Shown: positions 32,258 to 41,070, counted from the stretch's first letter. The stretch: 64,000 bases of DNA from Amycolatopsis bullii (GCF_014654205.1 NZ_BNAW01000001.1:186001-250000), one strand, 5' to 3'. Made by a program: numbers and translations. Notes: generated by a model from the letters alone, not told the origin.

Positions 32258-34177
32258 CTAAGACAGGCGGAGGATCGGCTGGACGGCGAACGGCCGGTAT
32301 CCCGCCACCGCGGGCAGGTCGAAGTGGTCGAACCGGCCGGACCGGAGGTCCCAGCGCACCAGCCTGCTCCGGCCGCCGCGCTCGCCGGTGAACACCAGCG
32401 TCGTGGGTGTCTCCCAGAACGGGGCCGAAGGGATCGCCGTGCTGAGGTCGCAGCCTTCGGGCAACGGGTGCTCCTCCGGTTCGCCGCCGTCGAAAAGCCA
32501 GACCGACGGCGGCGCGTACTGGAACGCGTACAGCAGCTCGCCGCCCGGGGCGAGCTCGTACTGCCGGTCGGACGGCAGCGGGGTGCGGGCGCCGGCCGGG
32601 TCGTGCCGGAAGACGCCGCCGGCGCCGCGTTCCAGCGCCGCGCCCGAGAGCGGGTCGATCTGCCGGAGGCCGGCCGCCACCGGCTCGGGGTCGGCGCCCG
32701 GGAGCCAGCGGAAGGTCCGGCTGCCGGTGTGGAAGCCGTCGGCGTAGAACAGCGCGCCGTCGATGACGGCCAGCGCGCGGCGGGTCAGCTCGTCGGTCCG
32801 GGGCAGGCTCACGACCTCGCCGGTGGTGATGTCCAGCAGGTGCGGCCGGTCCCACGAGTGGCGCCCGACGTGGTGTTCGACTCCGGCCAGGAACCGTCCG
32901 TCGGCGCTGCGGACCGGGTTGATCCCGAGGTCGACGGGCAGCCGCTCGCTCGTGCCGTCCCACCGCACCAGCATCCCGGGGCCGCCGGACGTGACCACCA
33001 CGATGCCTTCCGGTGTCTCGTGTGCGCGGTAGCGGTACTGGTCGGGGACGCGGCCGAGCACGACCGGTTCGCCTTCTCGCCACACGATGACCTCGCCGTT
33101 GCCGCCGATGACCCCGGCCCGCGGGGGCGCCCCCGGGATCGTGGCCGGGTTTTCCGGCCGCGTCGGCACCGCCGGCACGGGCACCGACACCGGCTCCGGC
33201 CGCCGCCGGGGCAGCGCCGCGATGCCCGTACCGACCCGGTGCACCAGGTGGTCCGACACGGCGAAGTCGAGCAATCCGGCAACGTCGTCCGGGGCGACGA
33301 GCAGCCGATCGGCGAGGTCGTCGACCGGGGCGGGATCGCCCCACGCGGCGACGCTGGCGAGGTCGGCCGCGGCCCAGGTGTAGCGGGCGCTGGCGGCCGT
33401 CCGCGCCACTTGCGCGGCCAGGCCTTCGGGCAGGGCGACGCGCTCCGCCGCGAGCGGCGGGTGGTCGGCGAGCCGGTACCCGTCGCCATCGGTGAGGAGC
33501 ACGCCGGCCGCGACCAGGAGCGCGACCGCGTCCCGCTGGGACACCGGGGGTTCGAGTCCGAGCTGCGCGCAGATCGCCGCGTCGGGCGGGTCCCCTTGCA
33601 GGGGCTCGTCGAGCCAGGAATCCGGCCGGGGCGGGCCGTACCCGGCGGCGGTCCACCCAGCAGACATCACGGGGTAGCCGAGCACCTGCCGCCATCCCGG
33701 ATCGGCCGGGAAGAGGGCCGGCCGGGTCCGCCGGAGCCAGCGGGGCAAGCCGGGACCGGCGCCGGGCCAGAACTGGATCAGCCAGACGTCGCCCTCCTCC
33801 CCCGCCGCGGCCGCGCGGCGAGCGACCCGCACCCGGAACATTCCACGCCGGCCGAGTTCGAGCGTTTCGTCGTGCTCGCCGCCGGTCAGGAACCCGAGCG
33901 AGACCCGCCCGCTGCGGCTGTGGAACGGCGACTCGACGACGTCCTCCCAGTCCTCGAGCACGACGGAGGGTGGTGCGTCGTGGGCCTCGAGCCGCACCGA
34001 TTGGAACGGGTCGCCGGCATGACCGTGTACCCACCCGTCCCCCGCCGTCGCGACCGTGCCGGACAGCGCTTCGGTCGCCAGCGGCTCCAGCCCGTCGGCG
34101 GCGTAGCGGTCGCGGACCACCAAGGTCCCGTACTCGGGCAGGTACTCGTCGTCTTCCAGGATCCCCAGCAACGTCAC
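32258..34177 (-). CDS. Large protein with C-terminal beta-propeller, unknown function
   Basis: 639 residues, cytoplasmic. The N-terminal third has a TLLGILEDDEYLPEYGTLVV opening and an SLGFLTGGEHDETLELGRRG strand; the middle is helical with a winged-helix-like stretch (DAVALLVAAGVLLTDGDGYR). From about 360 on there are repeated WD/Kelch-like strands (VIGGNGEVIVWREGEPVVLG, HLLDITTGEVVSLP, SRLVRWDLRSGRFDHFDLP) forming a six- to seven-blade propeller. No protease motif, so not an S9 peptidase. GTG 34177 is the natural start. Not recognised further. Confidence 0.65.
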   Translation of the reverse strand: MTLLGILEDDEYLPEYGTLVVRDRYAADGLEPLATEALSGTVATAGDGWVHGHAGDPFQSVRLEAHDAPPSVVLEDWEDVVESPFHSRSGRVSLGFLTGGEHDETLELGRRGMFRVRVARRAAAAGEEGDVWLIQFWPGAGPGLPRWLRRTRPALFPADPGWRQVLGYPVMSAGWTAAGYGPPRPDSWLDEPLQGDPPDAAICAQLGLEPPVSQRDAVALLVAAGVLLTDGDGYRLADHPPLAAERVALPEGLAAQVARTAASARYTWAAADLASVAAWGDPAPVDDLADRLLVAPDDVAGLLDFAVSDHLVHRVGTGIAALPRRRPEPVSVPVPAVPTRPENPATIPGAPPRAGVIGGNGEVIVWREGEPVVLGRVPDQYRYRAHETPEGIVVVTSGGPGMLVRWDGTSERLPVDLGINPVRSADGRFLAGVEHHVGRHSWDRPHLLDITTGEVVSLPRTDELTRRALAVIDGALFYADGFHTGSRTFRWLPGADPEPVAAGLRQIDPLSGAALERGAGGVFRHDPAGARTPLPSDRQYELAPGGELLYAFQYAPPSVWLFDGGEPEEHPLPEGCDLSTAIPSAPFWETPTTLVFTGERGGRSRLVRWDLRSGRFDHFDLPAVAGYRPFAVQPILRLS

Positions 34178-34240
34178 GCCACGACCGTAGCGAGCATCCC
34201 GGTAGGTGGTGCCGCCGGCGGGCGCCACCACGGAATCCGG

Positions 34241-34672
34241 TCAGTTCGCGAGACTGGCCTGCAGCGTCACCTCGGGCACGCCGGCCAGCGCGCGGCTGAC
34301 CGGGCAGTTCGCCTTGGCCTGCTCGGCGTACTCCTGGAACTGCTGCTCGTCGATGCCGTTGACGCGCCCCTGCGTGGTGAGCTCGATCTTGAGGATCGTC
34401 GGCGCGCCGTCGACCGGGCGGAGGGTCACCGCCGCGTCCGTTTCGATCGACTCGGCCGGGAACCCGGCCCCGGCCAGCGTGCTGGCGAGCGCCATCGAGA
34501 AGCAGGACGCGTGCGCCGCGGCGATGAGCTGCTCGGGGTTCGAGCCGGGGCCGTCCTCGAAGCGGGACTTGTAGGTGACTCCCCCGCTGATGCTGCCGTC
34601 GCCCGCGCTGAACTGCCCGGACCCGGTGGGAATGTCGCCGTTCCAGTTCGCGTGGGCCTTCGAGACCGGCAT
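34241..34672 (-). CDS. OsmC/Ohr-family peroxiredoxin
   Basis: 143 residues of the OsmC family reducing organic hydroperoxides with a cysteine pair: first Cys in AAAHASCFSMALAS and second in QAKANCPVSRALAG. The N-terminal SKAHANWNGDIPTGSGQFSA matches the OsmC subgroup. GGAGGA precedes ATG 34672. Cytoplasmic; usually induced by osmotic or oxidative stress, though no operator is evident. Confidence 0.93.
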   Translation of the reverse strand: MPVSKAHANWNGDIPTGSGQFSAGDGSISGGVTYKSRFEDGPGSNPEQLIAAAHASCFSMALASTLAGAGFPAESIETDAAVTLRPVDGAPTILKIELTTQGRVNGIDEQQFQEYAEQAKANCPVSRALAGVPEVTLQASLAN

Positions 34673-34799
34673 GCGTCCTCCAGAGATCGTGATCGATGTC
34701 GGTGCCGAGTCAATCAGCATCGAGCGGCGCGCGCCAAAACAATGGCGCCTGCCGCCGTTCGGGTGAACCCGCTGCGCCGTCCTCAACGGCCGGACGCAG

Positions 34800-34979
34800 C
34801 CGGGCGGGAGGGCTCTGCCGCTGCCCGCCGGACATGCGCCGGACCGTCGTGCGCACCGACGGCACGTTGACGTCGAGCCCGCTCGGGATGTCGCGGCTTT
34901 CGCGGATCATCCGGGGCCGGTCGCCCCCCTGCAGGGGCACCGGCCGCCGCAGTTCGCGGTTGAGGAACAGGTTCTTGGA
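34800..34979 (-). pseudogene. Relic of a sugar ABC transporter ATPase
   Basis: On the minus strand the frame reading down from 34976 gives KNLFLNRELRRPVPL, then RMIRESRD and VPSVRTTVRRMSGGQRQ, ending at about 34815. This is the Q-loop-to-signature part of RbsA/XylG-type ATPases, including the LSGGQ-like motif. Nothing before or after it continues the family, so Walker A, Walker B and the second cassette are gone. The remaining 34673-35162 DNA shows no intact gene. Confidence 0.6.
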
Positions 34980-35162
34980 ACACTGTGGTGCGCGGCTTTC
35001 GGCGGAGTCGGTGATCTGGCTGCGAGGCGCCGTGTCCGCCTGCGGCCAATGGCCGGATCAGCTCATGCGCCGGCCCGAAAACCCCTCATATGCTCTGCCC
35101 CGTCGAGCCGCCTTCCCGGGGTCGCGGCCGGCACAATCTTCCATTCGACGAGGGGTTTTCCC

Positions 35163-36476
35163 ATGTTCGGAACCAGAATGCGCGCCGCTTTGCTGGCGTT
35201 CTTCGTGCTGCTGAGCGGCCTCACCACCACGGCACTGACCGCGGCCCCGGCCTCCGCCGCCGCGGCGTGCGCCGGCGGGGTCTCGGTCTACGGCGTGCTG
35301 CCCGACGGACGGCTCACCTACACCGCGATCGACCCGGACACCGGCAACATCACGCACGTCGTCGTCTCCTCCAAGTCGCTCGGGTTCACGCCGAAGGCGT
35401 TGGCCACCCTCAACTTCAACACGCTGCTGGTGACCTCGCCGGCCGGTGTCCTCTACCGCGTCGACATCCTCACCAACAGCGGCAGCCTCACCTTCAACGA
35501 CCCGATCGACGTCCAGCACGGCTGGACCCACAACCTGCTGGCCTACGACGGCCACGGTCACCTCTACGGCACGACCTCCGGCGGTTCGCTGCTGCAGTAC
35601 CTCGTTTCGCGCGACAAGCCGGGCACCGCCCAGATCGGGCAGCGCCGGGAAATCGGCAGCGGCGGGTTCGCGCTCAAAACGCTCTCCGCGTCCGGCGACG
35701 ACCGGCTCATCGCCACCGCGTCCGACGGCCAGTTGATCAGCTACACCGTTTCCCAGACCGGCACGACCTACACCCGCGCCCAGCTCGACGACGCCGGCTG
35801 GCAGAGCTTCGAAAACCTCGTCTCCCCCGGCGGCGGCCTGTATTACGGCAAGAACCCCGACGGCGCCATGTACTGGTACGAGGACGACGACCCGGCCGAC
35901 GGGTCCGGCACCGACATCGCCTACCACCTGAACGACCCGGTCGCCTCGCGCGGCTGGACGCAGTACCTGCTTTCGGCCGACCCCGCCGGCTGCACCAGCA
36001 GCACCCCGGTCAAGCCGCTGCGCTCGAAGATCGCCACCCTCGCCACCGGCGAGGTCGGCACCACCGAGGCGAGCTGCGACAAGTACAACGACGCCTGCGA
36101 CCGCGGCGCGCTCGACTGGTGCGCGATGTTCGCGACCTGGACCTGGTCCACGGCCGGCGTCTCCGGCGTGCCGCGCGGCACCTTCATCGCCCGTGCCCTC
36201 GGCGAGTGGGGTGTCGACCACGGCCTGTTCAAGTCCCGGACCGGCAGCTCGCACGGCAGCCCGAAGATCGGCGACTGGGTCATCTACGGCCCGCCGGACG
36301 GCACCACCGGCGGTCACGTCGACGTGATCACCGCGGTGCACCCCGACGGCACCCTCACCGTCGTCGGCGGCAACGTCAGCAACAAGGTCACGCGGCGGGT
36401 CATCGACCCCGACACGGCCCGGTCCGGCGCGGACAACGTGCTGATCTCCGGCTACGTCTCCCCGCCCGGCGCCTGA
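35163..36476 (+). CDS. Secreted tachylectin-like propeller plus CHAP-domain peptidoglycan hydrolase
   Basis: 437 residues. Signal peptide (RAALLAFFVLLSGLTTTALT, cleavage near ASAAA), then a beta-propeller of about 240 residues with VSVYGVLPDGRLTYTAIDPD, GFTPKALATLNFNT and SPAGVLYRVDILTN repeats, then a C-terminal CHAP domain with catalytic Cys in DWCAMFATWTWS and His in GGHVDVITAVHPDG. CHAP domains cut peptide bonds in peptidoglycan; the propeller likely binds sugars. Adjacent to a paralogous enzyme with the same propeller. ATG 35163 is close to an AGGGG ribosome site. Confidence 0.85.
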   Translation: MFGTRMRAALLAFFVLLSGLTTTALTAAPASAAAACAGGVSVYGVLPDGRLTYTAIDPDTGNITHVVVSSKSLGFTPKALATLNFNTLLVTSPAGVLYRVDILTNSGSLTFNDPIDVQHGWTHNLLAYDGHGHLYGTTSGGSLLQYLVSRDKPGTAQIGQRREIGSGGFALKTLSASGDDRLIATASDGQLISYTVSQTGTTYTRAQLDDAGWQSFENLVSPGGGLYYGKNPDGAMYWYEDDDPADGSGTDIAYHLNDPVASRGWTQYLLSADPAGCTSSTPVKPLRSKIATLATGEVGTTEASCDKYNDACDRGALDWCAMFATWTWSTAGVSGVPRGTFIARALGEWGVDHGLFKSRTGSSHGSPKIGDWVIYGPPDGTTGGHVDVITAVHPDGTLTVVGGNVSNKVTRRVIDPDTARSGADNVLISGYVSPPGA

Positions 36477-36493
36477 GGCGTCCCCTGTTCCCA

Positions 36494-36523
36494 GCGGTGC
36501 CGCGGCGCAGGTCGCGGCACCGC
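36494..36523. terminator. Hairpin between the two propeller enzymes
   Basis: Perfect 11-bp arms GCGGTGCCGCG (36494-36504) and complement (36513-36523), loop of 8 bases, 17 bp after the CHAP gene stop. It could terminate or attenuate transcription into the next gene, or regulate its translation. Confidence 0.55.
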
Positions 36524-36545
36524 CCCACCAACCTTGGAGTTTCCC

Positions 36546-37871
36546 TTGCGCACCACCACCAGAACGATCGCCGCGGGCCTCGCCGCACTGTCCGTCCTCA
36601 CCGCCGGCGCCACCGCCGCGAGCGCCACCACCGAGTCCGACGCCATGGCCGCCCGCGTCCAGCAGCTGGCCGCCTACACGACCGCACCCTGCGTCACCGG
36701 GGGCCCGACCGCGGCGGACACCGCGGCGGCCACCCGCCTCAACAGCGTCCTCACCGGCGCGTTGAAGGGCTACATGACGCCGTACCGCATTTCCTGCGCC
36801 CGCGCGGTCATCGACGCGGTACAGGCCCGCGGGCTCGACGAGCGGGCTGCCGTCATCGCGATCACCACCACCATCGTCGAATCCACGATCGAGAACATCA
36901 GCGAACGGGTCGACCACACCAGTCTCGGCCTGTTCCAGCAGCTCGACTCCTGGGGCACCGAGTCGCAGCGGCTCGACCCGGCCTGGGCCACCGGCGCGTT
37001 CCTGAACGTGATGCAGGACTTCTACCCCAACGGCAGCTGGCGCACCGCCCCGATCGGCGACGTCTGCCAGCGAGTCCAGCGTTCCGCCTTCCCGGAGCGC
37101 TACCAGCCGCAGGCCGCGGACGCGCAGCGGATCGTCGACGAGCTGAGCGGCCCGTCCTCGGCCACCGTGTCGGTCTACGGCGCGCTGTCCGACGGGCGGC
37201 TGACCTACAGCACCATCAACTCGCAGACCGGCGACCGCACCAAGACCCTCGTGTCCTCCGACAACCTCGGGTTCACGCCCAAGGCGCTGGCCACGCTGAA
37301 CTTCAACACCGTGCTCGCGACCTCGCCCGCCGGCGTGCTCTACCGCGTCGACGTCATCACGAACAACAATTCGCTGCAGCTGGGCACGCCCGTCGCGCTG
37401 GGCAGCGGCTGGACCCACGACATGCTGACCTACGACGGCCACGGCCACCTCTACGGCATCGCCGGCAGCACCCTGATGTCCTATGTGGTCTCCCGGCCCA
37501 AGCCGGCGAGCAGCCAGATCGGCCAGCGCGCCGTGATCGGCACCGGGTTCACCATGCGCACCATCGCCGCCACCGGTGACGACTGGCTCATCGGCATCAG
37601 CACCACCGGAGTCCTGCGCTCGTACCACATCGCGGCCGACCACACCTGGACCGGCACGACGCTGGCGGACCGCTGGAGCACCTTCGACCAGATCGTCTCC
37701 CCCGGCTACGGCCTCTACTACGGCCAGACCCGCGACGGCGCGCTGTACCGCTACCACGACCACAACCCGTTCGACTTCGACGGCTCCGACATCCAGGGGT
37801 TCGGCACCGACCCGGTCGACACGAAGGGCTGGACGCAGACGCTGCTGTCGGCCCAGCCGTTTGGCGCCTAG
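36546..37871 (+). CDS. Secreted lytic-transglycosylase-like domain plus tachylectin-like propeller
   Basis: 441 residues. Signal peptide (TIAAGLAALSVLTAGATAAS), then an N-terminal helical domain with AVIAITTTIVESTIENISER and HTSLGLFQQLDSWGTESQRL, the SLT-like Glu and GLFQQ motif. Residues from about 200 on form the same propeller as the previous protein (VSVYGALSDGRLTY, GFTPKALATLNFNT, SPAGVLYRVDVITN). Domain order is therefore enzyme-propeller, opposite to the CHAP paralogue. TTG 36546 has GGAG six bases upstream; TTG 36534 is less likely. Confidence 0.82.
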   Translation: MRTTTRTIAAGLAALSVLTAGATAASATTESDAMAARVQQLAAYTTAPCVTGGPTAADTAAATRLNSVLTGALKGYMTPYRISCARAVIDAVQARGLDERAAVIAITTTIVESTIENISERVDHTSLGLFQQLDSWGTESQRLDPAWATGAFLNVMQDFYPNGSWRTAPIGDVCQRVQRSAFPERYQPQAADAQRIVDELSGPSSATVSVYGALSDGRLTYSTINSQTGDRTKTLVSSDNLGFTPKALATLNFNTVLATSPAGVLYRVDVITNNNSLQLGTPVALGSGWTHDMLTYDGHGHLYGIAGSTLMSYVVSRPKPASSQIGQRAVIGTGFTMRTIAATGDDWLIGISTTGVLRSYHIAADHTWTGTTLADRWSTFDQIVSPGYGLYYGQTRDGALYRYHDHNPFDFDGSDIQGFGTDPVDTKGWTQTLLSAQPFGA

Positions 37872-37894
37872 CCGCGGCGACGGGCGGTTCCGGC

Positions 37895-38059
37895 GTGGGA
37901 GACGAGACGGCCACCCGCTGGTGGGGCGAACCGGGTGGCGGTCCCCGCCCGGACCCGCCGGGGTGGTGGCCGGAACCGGACAGCCTGCACTGGGTGGGCA
38001 GTCCCGAGGACGACCAGCCGGGCGGTCACGCAGGTCCGGAGGCGGCCCGGCCCGCGTGA
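37895..38059 (+). CDS. Small Trp- and Pro-rich open frame, uncertain
   Basis: 54 codons from GTG 37895: MGDETATRWWGEPGGGPRP, then GWWPEPDSLHWVGSP and an acidic Asp-Gln-Pro tail. Codon third positions are nearly all G or C, as in real genes here, and it has five Trp. There is no clear ribosome site (GGCGTGGGAG context) and I know no family. It may be a small protein or chance. Confidence 0.3.
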   Translation: MGDETATRWWGEPGGGPRPDPPGWWPEPDSLHWVGSPEDDQPGGHAGPEAARPA

Positions 38060-38155
38060 CCGGATCCGGACATTGGCCGGACTTGCTCTCCCGGCGTAAG
38101 ACATCGCCGCCTAACTTGTCACTCAGCAAAGATCGCTTTTCGCGGGGAGGACGAC

Positions 38156-38314
38156 ATGATCAAGCGAGTGCTGGCCGGGCTGGCCGCGGGGATCGCGGCG
38201 ACGATCGCGTTCGGGGCGCTGGCCGCACCGGAGGCGGCGGCCATCCAGGATCCGAACACCAAGTGCGTCTGGATCTGGACCCAGGGCGGAGGCGCCTGCA
38301 AGAAGCTGGACTAG
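38156..38314 (+). CDS. Small secreted two-cysteine peptide
   Basis: 52 residues. GGGGAGG lies about 7 bases before ATG 38156. A signal peptide (MIKRVLAGLAAGIAATIAFG, cleavage near PEAAA) leads to a mature peptide of about 24 residues, AIQDPNTKCVWIWTQGGG then ACKKLD, with two Cys spaced to form a loop and a basic end. It is convergent with the LuxR gene: the two stop codons overlap within the sequence CTAG (38311-38314). Function unknown; a signalling or antimicrobial peptide is possible. Confidence 0.6.
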   Translation: MIKRVLAGLAAGIAATIAFGALAAPEAAAIQDPNTKCVWIWTQGGGACKKLD

Positions 38315-39267
38315 TTCAGCCAGCCCAGCCGGGTGGCCGCGTGGACCGCGGCCACCCGGTTGTCGGCTTGCAGGGCGTCGAGCAGGCCCTGGACGTGGCG
38401 GCGCACGGTCCGTTCGCTGACGTCGAGGTGCCGGGCGATGGCTCCGTCGGTCATCCCGGTGGCCAGCAGGTCGAGCACCTTGGCCTGGGTCGGGGTCAGC
38501 CCGTGGCGCTGCGGGCCGCCGCCGTCGCCGATCGGCACGGCCTGGCTCCAGACCAGCTCGAACAGCATCCGCAGCGCGGCCACGATGGTCGGGCTGCGGA
38601 CGAAGACCGCGCCCTCCATCCCGCTCGGATCGAGCGGCATCAGCGCCGAGTGCTGGTCGGCGATCACCATCTTCATCGGCAGCTCGGGGGCGACCCGCAT
38701 GGTCCAGCCGGCGGCGATGCTGGCCTCGACGACGCCCTTCGCGCCCTCGAACTCCAGCGCGGCGCGCTCGTAGACGTTGCGCAGCCGCACGCCGCGTTCG
38801 GTCACCGCGTCGGGCAGGGCCATCACCGTGTTCGCGTCCGGTTTGCGCTTGAAGTGCCGGGTGGTGAAGGTGAGGAACTCCTCCTTCGCCGACAGGCACA
38901 GCTCGAGGGACAAGGCCCCGATCCGCTGCGGGTCGGACAGCACCTCGACGGCCGCGTCGCTGCCGCCGCCGTAGGCCGCCCGGTAGACGGTCTGGAGCAG
39001 GTCCAGCTGCTGGCGCGCCGCGACGATCTGGCGCTGCTGTTCGAGCAGCCGCTGCTGCGCGCCGAGGATCGCGTGGTCGACGGCCCGGACGGGTTCCATC
39101 GGGGCCAGCACCGGGTCGCCGCGGTAGTCGCGCCGCACGAAGCCGCGGTCGATCAGCTCCTGCATCTCGGGGCTGGTGGCACGCGAGTCGTCCAGCGGCA
39201 CCGGCCCGGACCGCACCATGGCGTCGTACAGCGCGCCCGCGTCGGCCGACAACAGCCCTTCCAGCAT
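38311..39267 (-). CDS. LuxR-type HTH regulator with TrmB-like N-terminus
   Basis: 318 residues. The C-terminus is a GerE/LuxR HTH (GLTPTQAKVLDLLATGMTDG, IARHLDVSERTVRRHVQGL). The N-terminal part starts with a degenerate winged helix (ALYDAMVRSGPVPLD, MQELIDRGFVRRD) and a coiled coil (QQRLLEQQRQIVAARQQLDL), followed by a phospholipase-D-like TrmB sensor region. It fits the actinobacterial helix-turn-helix TrmB/LuxR hybrids. No kinase partner is nearby. Its stop overlaps that of the small peptide gene. Confidence 0.85.
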   Translation of the reverse strand: MLEGLLSADAGALYDAMVRSGPVPLDDSRATSPEMQELIDRGFVRRDYRGDPVLAPMEPVRAVDHAILGAQQRLLEQQRQIVAARQQLDLLQTVYRAAYGGGSDAAVEVLSDPQRIGALSLELCLSAKEEFLTFTTRHFKRKPDANTVMALPDAVTERGVRLRNVYERAALEFEGAKGVVEASIAAGWTMRVAPELPMKMVIADQHSALMPLDPSGMEGAVFVRSPTIVAALRMLFELVWSQAVPIGDGGGPQRHGLTPTQAKVLDLLATGMTDGAIARHLDVSERTVRRHVQGLLDALQADNRVAAVHAATRLGWLN

Positions 39268-39356
39268 CCCCGCCCCCTCCGGCGTCGTCCCGGCTCAGAT
39301 TAGTCCATCCGGCCGCCTGCCGGAGCCGGGAACGCCGCGCCGGACGCGGGGCCGGT

Positions 39357-40370
39357 TCAGCCGCCGGGCCGGGCTTCGAGGGCTTCCACGAGGGCGGACG
39401 CGACGAGCGCGACGGCTCGGTCCTCGTCGCGGCCCAGGTTCCGCAGGACGTCTCGGGCGGCGCGGCCCGGCAGCTCGGCCAGTGCCTGGGCCACGCGGAT
39501 CCGCACCGCGGTGTCCGCCGGGTGCGCGGCGAGCGCGTCGGCCAGCTCGCCGGCGATTCCGTCCGCGTGCCCGTCGTCCCGGGACAGCGTTCCCAGCACC
39601 TCGGCCGCCTCGACGTCGTTCGTGCCTTCGACCACCATGCCGGTGAGGACCGGTACGGCGGCGATCGCGCCCCGTTGGCCGGAGGCCAGTGCGGCCAGCC
39701 GGCGCACGGCGGGGTCGGAGTCGCCGAGCGCCTCCGCGAGCACGGCGTCGGCCTCGGCACCGGGCAGCTCGGCGATCGCCCGCACCGCGCGGCGCCGGAC
39801 CTCGGCGTCGTCCGAACGCAGGCCGGGCGCGACGCTCGCGACCGCGTCACCGCCGGCGCGGGCGAGGGCCCACCGCAGGGCGCCGGCGACGTTCGGGTCG
39901 GCTTCGTCGAGGATCGCCCTGGCCAGCGGGTCGACCGGAACGGGCACCTCCTCGGTCCGCGCCAGGACGGCCTGCTGCCGGCGTGCGGGACTGGGCGAGC
40001 CGAGGCCGCGCAGGAGCTCGACGACCCGCAGGACGTCCGGCCAGCCCGAGGGCGCCGAGGCGTCGATCGCCCGGAGGCGCTCGAGGAGTTCCCGCTCGCG
40101 CTGCAGCCGGTCCTCGGTCCGGCGGACGAGGTCACCGACCAGGGTGGCCGGGGTGAAGGCGGGATCCTCGAGCGCGCGCCCGATCTGCCGCAGCGACATG
40201 CCGAGCGACCGCAGGCCTTCGACGTGGAAGATCCGGCGGATGTCCGCCGCGGAGTACTCGCGGTAGCCGCCCACGGTGCGGCCGGTCGGCCGCACCAGCC
40301 CGAGCGACTCGTAGTGCCGGAGCATCCGGGTGCTCACCCCGCAGCGGCGGGCCACCTCGCCGATCAGCAC
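39357..40370 (-). CDS. MerR-type regulator fused to HEAT repeats
   Basis: 337 residues. Residues 1-70 form a MerR DNA-binding domain (MLIGEVARRCGVSTRMLRHY, ESLGLVRPTGRT, YREYSAADIRRIF), followed by a coiled-coil dimerisation helix. From about 150 to the end there are HEAT repeats (ADAVLAEALGDSDPAVRRLA, AAEVLGTLSRDDG, VRIRVAQALAELPGRAARDV). This is an unusual effector domain for MerR. GTG 40370 overlaps the previous HEAT gene by 7 bp, so the two are coupled and likely cooperate. A MerR-style dyad lies at the operon start. Confidence 0.85.
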   Translation of the reverse strand: MLIGEVARRCGVSTRMLRHYESLGLVRPTGRTVGGYREYSAADIRRIFHVEGLRSLGMSLRQIGRALEDPAFTPATLVGDLVRRTEDRLQRERELLERLRAIDASAPSGWPDVLRVVELLRGLGSPSPARRQQAVLARTEEVPVPVDPLARAILDEADPNVAGALRWALARAGGDAVASVAPGLRSDDAEVRRRAVRAIAELPGAEADAVLAEALGDSDPAVRRLAALASGQRGAIAAVPVLTGMVVEGTNDVEAAEVLGTLSRDDGHADGIAGELADALAAHPADTAVRIRVAQALAELPGRAARDVLRNLGRDEDRAVALVASALVEALEARPGG

Positions 40371-41062
40371 GCGGCTCCCCCGGCGCGCTCCGGGCCGAGC
40401 GCGACGATCCGGTCCGCCTCGTCGACGGCGAGGTCGAACGCGGCGTCGGGGTCGTGCAGGAGCCGCTCGGTGGCGCGGGCGTGCGCCCGCACCGCCGGGT
40501 CGGCACTCGCCAGTCCCGCCCGCAGGGCCGGTTCGGTGACGTCTCCGAGCGCGGCGAGCGCCCGGCTGAGGCTCAGCTGCACGGTCCGGTCGCCGCGGCC
40601 GAGCTGCCCGGCCAGTTCGGCGGCCAGCGCCGCCCGCTCTCCGGCGGGCACCAGGACGACGGCGGCGCGCCAGGCGCTGCGCGCGACCTCGTCGTCGGCG
40701 TCGCGCAGCAGCGACCCGGTGATCGCGGGCCAGGTCGACCGGGCCCCGATCTTGGACAGCGTGTGCAGTGCCTGGCTCCGGGCCTGGGCCCGCTCCGAGC
40801 GGAGCTCGGCGAGCAGTGCGGGCACCGTGGTCTCCGCCGGGAGGCGGGTCAACGCCCAGGTGAGCATGTCACGCACGAAGAAGTCGGGCTCGATCGCGCA
40901 CCGGGCGACGAGCGCGCCGGTGAGGGCGGGATCGGCGCGGGTGCCCGCCGCGAGCGCGGCCTGCAGCCGCGTGGACGAGTTCCCGCTGCCCAGCGCGGCG
41001 AGCAGGCGGTCGTGGTCCTCGGTGTCCTTGGTTACGGGGTTGATGGGGATCACCTCCTGCAC
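40364..41062 (-). CDS. HEAT-repeat protein
   Basis: 232 residues built almost entirely of HEAT repeats (LLAALGSGNSSTRLQAALAA, FVRDMLTWALTRLPAETTVP, ARSQALHTLSKIGARSTWPA, VARSAWRAAVVLVPAGE). It pairs with the MerR-HEAT regulator, with which it overlaps. GTG 41062 is used; a full-strength SD, AGGAGGTGATC, lies inside its first codons, so the true start may be a few codons downstream despite no canonical codon there. Function unknown; HEAT arrays bind protein partners. Confidence 0.75.
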   Translation of the reverse strand: MQEVIPINPVTKDTEDHDRLLAALGSGNSSTRLQAALAAGTRADPALTGALVARCAIEPDFFVRDMLTWALTRLPAETTVPALLAELRSERAQARSQALHTLSKIGARSTWPAITGSLLRDADDEVARSAWRAAVVLVPAGERAALAAELAGQLGRGDRTVQLSLSRALAALGDVTEPALRAGLASADPAVRAHARATERLLHDPDAAFDLAVDEADRIVALGPERAGGAAC

Positions 41063-41070
41063 GCAGTGAA

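Noticed and set aside
32258..34177. S9 prolyl oligopeptidase
   Set aside because: The propeller region suggested it, but no GxSxG nucleophile motif or hydrolase domain follows.
35058..38129. 1023-codon minus-strand open frame
   Set aside because: Shadow of the two propeller enzymes on the plus strand, which have signal peptides, ribosome sites and known folds.
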